A DNA stretch of 7,311 nucleotides from an uncultured Candidatus Saccharibacteria bacterium. GTDB lineage: Bacteria > Patescibacteria > Saccharimonadia > Saccharimonadales > 2-12-FULL-41-12. Shown piece by piece: positions 3,590 to 7,311 of this stretch (position 1 is the stretch's first letter; every line of letters begins with the position of its first letter). Location of the stretch: positions 1 through 7,311 of the forward strand of contig CAMLDK010000048.1 of NCBI GenBank assembly GCA_946478995.1. The letters run 5' to 3'. Under the pieces are notes generated by a model that was not told where the DNA came from, did no database searches, and worked only from the letters and a program-made list of their open reading frames with translations. The position numbers and the translations under genes are program-made.

Positions 3590-6511
3590 ATGGCGGTAAT
3601 AATTGCACTACTTATAGCAGTATTGTTCATAGGGCTTATTGCCGGACCGATGATATTTTTCCAATCCCGCAAGGTGCTTAGGGAGCAAAAAGATTTTGAA
3701 CGCGGACTGAAGATGCTCACTATGTATATACATTTGCCTCCTACTAGCGATGACACCAATGTAGGACAAAGGGACATAAGAGATGTAACTGAAGAAAATA
3801 TATCAAAGGCTGAAATTTTATATGGAATAATCTCAAGTACGCTAAAAAAAGATTTCAAAAGTAGATTTTACGGCCAGAGGCATCTTGCATTTGAAGTCAT
3901 AGGTAAGAACGGCTTCATCGAATTTTATGTATCCGTTCCCACCGTTTTGGTGGACGTGGTATACCAAGCTGTAGTGAGCGCCTATCCGAACGCAATTTTG
4001 GAGGAAGTTGCCGAACATAACATATTCAATGAAGTAGGGGGCATAAATGCAACCAGCGGAGGTGAGCTGACCCTAAAACAAGATGCTGCTTATCCTATAG
4101 GGACTTATGCCGACATAGGTAGAGACCCTATAAATACACTGCTTAATGCGTTATCTACGCTAGGTGATGAGGACGGAGTTGGAATCCAGTTGCTGCTGCG
4201 GCCTGCTGAAGAGGGATGGACCAGCAAATCTTCAGAGCTGGCAAAGAAAAAACGCCAGGGCAAGTCTTCAAAGGGAGGTTTCATGGAATCTTTCGGCTGG
4301 TTTATTTCTGCTCTCGAAGCTTTTTGGAAGCCCCCGGAACATAGTTCTTCAAAACCCGGCGAAAGTCTGTCCAGCCACGAAGAGTCCTTAATAGCTTCGG
4401 TTGAGGAAAAGACACGCAAACCCGGGTTTGAAACACTTATCAGGATTATAACCTCCTCGAACGTTGCGGATCGCTCCCAAAGCCTTTTGAATAATATAGT
4501 CGCCAGTTTTGCTATTTTCGACGCCCCGGGCAAAAACGGTTTTAAGTTTACTCCTGCTGCGGATATAGAAGATTTCGTGACCGCTTATATCTTTCGGTTC
4601 TTTTCGGCGAGCAAAAATAAGAATATTTTAAATTCGGCTGAACTTGCCACTTTGTTCCATTTTCCCCAGCAGAATGATATACCTACTTCCCAGGTCACCA
4701 GACAAGACTCTAAGCAGGTAGACGGACCGCGCAATGTACCGGAGACCGGCTTGCTTCTCGGCTATAACATCTTCAGAGGCACCAAGAAGGCTATAAGACT
4801 ATCGGAGTCCGATAGGCAGAGGCATATGTATATAGTGGGGCAGACCGGGGTGGGTAAATCTAATTTACTGGAGAACCTTGCTTTGCAGGACATGATATTC
4901 GGCAATGGATTCGCTTTTATTGATCCTCACGGCGATACAGCCGAGCGATTGCTGGCTATGGTCCCCAAGGAACGGACGGAAGACATAATATACTTTTGTC
5001 CGGCAGATACGGATTATCCGCTTGGGTTGAATATCTTCGATGCGAAAACGGATGACCAAAAGGACTTTGTTATTCAAGAGGTTATAAACGTTCTTTATAA
5101 GCTCTATGACCCCCAGCGCCAGGGAATTATCGGTCCCCGGTACGAACACTTGTTCCGGAATGCAGCCCTGACTGTTATGGCCGGCCCGGAAGGAGGGAGT
5201 TTCATAGATATTCCTAAACTCTTTCGAGATAAAGATTATGTAAATCAAAAATTAAAATACGTAACCGACCCAAATGTTTTGGAGTTCTGGCAGAAAGAAA
5301 TGCCCCAATCCCAGCGTTCTAACGAATTTGGAGAGGTCGTGAGCTGGTTTGTCAGTAAATTTGGCGCCTTTCTATCAAACGCGATGATGCGTAACATCAT
5401 TGGCCAGATAGAGAGCTCTTTTGACTTGAGGGACGTCATGGATAATAAGAAGATTCTTCTAGTAAACCTCAGCAAGGGCCGTACAGGGGAGCTAAACTCC
5501 AGGCTCTTGGGCATGATGTTCGTCATGAAATTCCAAGCGGCAGCCATGAGCCGCGCCAATATACCCGAGGACGATCGTGTGGATTTTGCTTTGTACGTGG
5601 ATGAGTTTCAGAACTTTTCAACCGATTCATTTGCGACGATAATGTCCGAAGCCAGGAAGTATCACTTGAACCTGATAGTCGCTAACCAGTTCACTACTCA
5701 GCTGACCGAAGAGATTCGTGATGCCGTATTTGGTAATATGGGTACGATAGTTTCCTTTAGGATCGGACAGAATGACGTCGAATCCTTGAGCAGGTATTTC
5801 CAGCCTATGTTCGACGGCGACGATTTACTTCGCGTGCCGAACTACAATACTATTGTCAGGACTCTTATATCAGGGGTACCTACCCAGCCTTTCAGTATGG
5901 CAACCATACCACCGCTCGGCAATCCAAGCGAAGAACTCGGCCAGGCGTTGAAGCAGCTTTCTTCAGCCAAGTTCGGGCGCCCGCGACAGGTAGTGGAAAA
6001 AGAAGTTTTTGCCAGGCTCAAAACCATAGAAGAGACAAAGAGCCCGACTACTCTTTCCCCTAGCAGCCAGGCTGTTGGACCGGCAGCGGGCTCTGCAGCG
6101 AGAGCTCCTGCCTCCGCTCCTAAGCAAGGCGCGACTTTCCTAGATCAATGGATGGCCAAGCGCCAGCAGGAACAAGGCTCGAATAAATCTTTTGCCGCAC
6201 CTGCAAAAAACCTTCCCTCTGCCCCTAAGCAAAGCCAGCCGCAAAAGAAGACAGCTGTAAAACCTATAACTCCGGCTAGAAAAATGGCGATTCAGAAGAG
6301 TAAACATGACTCAAAGGTTGAAAAGAAATCATCACAGCCTCAGACATCAGCATCGCCCAGCGTTCTTAATAAGCCTCATAAAAAACCAGATCCGACGTTA
6401 CTGAAAATCAAAAGACAGGATTCTAAAATTTCAAATAATTCCAGCGAACCCGAGCCTGAAGACACCATTTATATAGATAATGACGGCAACCTAAAACAAA
6501 GAAACAAATAA
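3590..6511 (+). CDS. VirD4/TraG/HerA-like membrane-anchored ATPase
   Basis: A complete 973-residue protein. Residues 1-23 are a single N-terminal membrane segment (AVIIALLIAVLFIGLIAG), followed by a basic patch. Residues about 30-370 form a region I cannot assign, with a charged and glycine/serine-rich insert at about 207-265. The motor domain runs from about 385 to 790: HMYIVGQTGVGKS with Walker A GQTGVGKS at 417-424, FAFIDPHGD at 441-449, Walker B FALYVDEF at 666-673 (D671, E672), and LIVANQF at 695-701. This is the RecA-fold arrangement of VirD4/TraG coupling proteins and related HerA/FtsK-class pumps, which use ATP to move DNA or protein across the inner membrane. The tail (about 815-973) is a long, disordered, basic A/P/K/S/Q-rich region ending in an acidic patch and IYIDNDGN. 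Substrate and partner are not shown by the sequence. VirB4 is the main alternative, but the single N-terminal anchor and IDPHGD favour a VirD4-like call. Confidence 0.88.
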   Translation: MAVIIALLIAVLFIGLIAGPMIFFQSRKVLREQKDFERGLKMLTMYIHLPPTSDDTNVGQRDIRDVTEENISKAEILYGIISSTLKKDFKSRFYGQRHLAFEVIGKNGFIEFYVSVPTVLVDVVYQAVVSAYPNAILEEVAEHNIFNEVGGINATSGGELTLKQDAAYPIGTYADIGRDPINTLLNALSTLGDEDGVGIQLLLRPAEEGWTSKSSELAKKKRQGKSSKGGFMESFGWFISALEAFWKPPEHSSSKPGESLSSHEESLIASVEEKTRKPGFETLIRIITSSNVADRSQSLLNNIVASFAIFDAPGKNGFKFTPAADIEDFVTAYIFRFFSASKNKNILNSAELATLFHFPQQNDIPTSQVTRQDSKQVDGPRNVPETGLLLGYNIFRGTKKAIRLSESDRQRHMYIVGQTGVGKSNLLENLALQDMIFGNGFAFIDPHGDTAERLLAMVPKERTEDIIYFCPADTDYPLGLNIFDAKTDDQKDFVIQEVINVLYKLYDPQRQGIIGPRYEHLFRNAALTVMAGPEGGSFIDIPKLFRDKDYVNQKLKYVTDPNVLEFWQKEMPQSQRSNEFGEVVSWFVSKFGAFLSNAMMRNIIGQIESSFDLRDVMDNKKILLVNLSKGRTGELNSRLLGMMFVMKFQAAAMSRANIPEDDRVDFALYVDEFQNFSTDSFATIMSEARKYHLNLIVANQFTTQLTEEIRDAVFGNMGTIVSFRIGQNDVESLSRYFQPMFDGDDLLRVPNYNTIVRTLISGVPTQPFSMATIPPLGNPSEELGQALKQLSSAKFGRPRQVVEKEVFARLKTIEETKSPTTLSPSSQAVGPAAGSAARAPASAPKQGATFLDQWMAKRQQEQGSNKSFAAPAKNLPSAPKQSQPQKKTAVKPITPARKMAIQKSKHDSKVEKKSSQPQTSASPSVLNKPHKKPDPTLLKIKRQDSKISNNSSEPEPEDTIYIDNDGNLKQRNK

Positions 6512-6531
6512 TTTTTTACACTGATTTGCAA

Positions 6532-6560
6532 TTGAAAACTGTGCGATAATTTAATATAAT
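6532..6560 (+). promoter_or_regulatory. Promoter of gyrB
   Basis: TTGAAA (6532-6537), a 17-base spacer and a perfect TATAAT (6555-6560). It begins 21 bases after the stop of the ATPase gene, so gyrB is an independent transcription unit starting near 6567 with a leader of about 68 bases. Confidence 0.72.
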
Positions 6561-6571
6561 ATACAAGTAAT

Positions 6572-6611
6572 AACAGTATCAGCGTAAAAACGCAGACTGT
6601 TTACTTTTTTT
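6572..6611 (+). terminator. Hairpin plus T tract in the gyrB leader
   Basis: AACAGT (6572-6577) pairs with ACTGTT (6596-6601), and GCGT (6582-6585) with ACGC (6590-6593) around AAAA, with an internal loop between. TTTAC and seven T follow (6600-6611). The form is that of a weak intrinsic terminator. Because it lies downstream of the gyrB promoter it could terminate read-through from the ATPase gene, attenuate gyrB, or both. The stem is short and AT-rich, so the call is tentative. Confidence 0.35.
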
Positions 6612-6613
6612 GC

Positions 6614-6619
6614 AGGAGG
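6614..6619 (+). promoter_or_regulatory. Shine-Dalgarno site of gyrB
   Basis: AGGAGG (6614-6619) is a perfect site, but 15 bases separate it from the ATG at 6635, longer than usual. No nearer in-frame start exists upstream, and the protein N-terminus matches the family from this ATG. Confidence 0.6.
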
Positions 6620-6634
6620 GAAGAGAAACACTTT

Positions 6635-7311
6635 ATGGTAAAACAAAAAGAGTATGATTCTGGCTCTATTCAGGTGCTGGAAGGGCTGGAACCTGTACGT
6701 AAACGCCCGGGGATGTATATAGGCGGTACGGGCATAGATGGCTTGCACCATCTAATAAAAGAAGTAGCTGACAACTCAATCGACGAGGCAATAGCCGGCC
6801 ATGCTACAAAACTGGAAGTTATCCTACAGGAGGATGGCGGCGTACGCATTGAAGATGACGGCCGCGGTATACCTGTAGATGTACATCCGAAAACCAAGAA
6901 AAGCACGCTCGAAACCGTGCTCACCGTTCTTCACGCCGGCGGAAAGTTTGGCGGTGACGGATATAAGGTGTCCAGTGGTCTTCACGGAGTAGGGGTTAGC
7001 GTTGTAAATGCTCTATCCAAAAATTTTAAAGCAGAAGTTTTTTTAAATGGCGTACATTATGCCCAGGAGTATCAAAGAGGCAAGCCTGATACTGATATTC
7101 AAAAAGTAGGTAAAACCGACAAGACCGGGACCAGTATAACTTTCTATGCAGACGATACTATTTTCGAATCAGTAGATTTCCAATATGAATGGGTGGTCGA
7201 TTACCTCGGCGGAAAAGGGATCGTCGACCGCTCGCGCCTGACGATGCGGTTCGGCCCCGACGGACAGCTCACGGGGCGGGGCGGGTGCAACCGCTACGGC
7301 GCCGGCTATGA
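6635..7311 (+). CDS. gyrB: DNA gyrase subunit B, 3'-truncated and chimeric at its end
   Basis: GyrB is the ATPase subunit of DNA gyrase, which introduces negative supercoils together with GyrA. About 191 residues of genuine GyrB are present, covering most of the N-terminal GHKL ATPase domain; the transducer and TOPRIM domains are missing. Visible elements are [24 protein letters not shown] (about 7-30), the N-box [10 protein letters not shown] (E43 as general base and N47 as Mg ligand, by homology to E. coli E42/N46), DDGRGIP (74-80), HAGGKF (100-105) and GLHGVG (115-120). A close relation to topoisomerase IV ParE cannot be excluded on this fragment, but gyrB is the more likely call in a small genome. 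After VVDYL at about 187-191, where the family continues into a helix of the ATPase domain, the frame runs on for 34 codons of unrelated, GC-rich sequence to the window edge. The open frame therefore has no natural end here. Confidence 0.9.
   Translation, partial: MVKQKEYDSGSIQVLEGLEPVRKRPGMYIGGTGIDGLHHLIKEVADNSIDEAIAGHATKLEVILQEDGGVRIEDDGRGIPVDVHPKTKKSTLETVLTVLHAGGKFGGDGYKVSSGLHGVGVSVVNALSKNFKAEVFLNGVHYAQEYQRGKPDTDIQKVGKTDKTGTSITFYADDTIFESVDFQYEWVVDYLGGKGIVDRSRLTMRFGPDGQLTGRGGCNRYGAGY
7208..7311 (+). other. Foreign GC-rich segment: META/HslJ-domain fragment
   Basis: From about 7208 the bases are about 70% GC, against roughly 45% in the gyrB part. The same frame reads [10 protein letters not shown], then [16 protein letters not shown], then CNRYGAGY. 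This matches the start of a META domain (HslJ/DUF306 family, envelope or lipoprotein proteins of Proteobacteria), whose hallmark is a GxGGCNRYxGxY motif. It does not fit GyrB. The junction cannot be placed exactly because GAATGGGTGGTCGA before it could belong to either partner. It is most likely an assembly or ligation chimera. Confidence 0.8.

Noticed and set aside
4105..4533. 142-codon antisense open frame, and other frames opposite or overlapping comM and the ATPase gene
   Set aside because: They are shadows of strong, domain-supported genes, and none has protein-like motifs or start signals.
6635..7311. A genuine novel GyrB-META fusion protein
   Set aside because: The join interrupts the ATPase fold, coincides with an abrupt GC shift and sits at the window edge, so a chimera explains it better.

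Overview
The window looks like a contig from a Patescibacteria (CPR) genome, most plausibly Candidatus Saccharibacteria. This rests on protein flavour recognised from memory: a long VirD4/TraG-type ATPase with an N-terminal membrane anchor preceded by a small Q/N/P-rich protein, plus the wording of the GyrB and YifB/ComM proteins. No database search was possible. UGA is used as a stop (3189-3191) and no long gene has an in-frame UGA, so this is not a lineage that reads UGA as glycine.

Layout. Positions 54-1583 (minus strand) hold a complete YifB/ComM Mg-chelatase-like AAA+ ATPase. Positions 1584-2852 are an AT-rich non-coding stretch of about 1.27 kb between divergent genes. Its two ends each carry what I read as an independent small RNA unit with a promoter, stem-loops and an intrinsic terminator: about 1780 to 1619 on the minus strand and about 2658 to 2836 on the plus strand. 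The middle (about 1816-2621) holds nothing I can name. To the right, on the plus strand, lie a four-helix membrane protein (2853-3191), a small Q/N/P-rich protein (3242-3586), a 973-residue VirD4/TraG-like ATPase (3590-6511) tightly coupled to it, and the 5' part of gyrB (from 6635) behind its own promoter.

The last ~105 bases are not gyrB. Near 7207 the sequence changes from about 45% to about 70% GC, and the in-frame translation turns into a META/HslJ-domain protein ([10 protein letters not shown]). The simplest reading is an assembly or library chimera with a high-GC bacterium at the contig end.

How the genes may work together. ComM is a branch-migration helicase for transformed DNA in other bacteria, and the VirD4/TraG-like ATPase is a DNA- or protein-pumping motor type. 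The window may therefore touch DNA uptake or transfer, but the two genes are divergent and no pilus or channel genes are present, so the link is an inference. The most novel material is the pair of candidate structured RNAs. Each sits directly upstream of a gene that lacks a clear Shine-Dalgarno sequence and has a -10-like hexamer ending six bases before its start codon.
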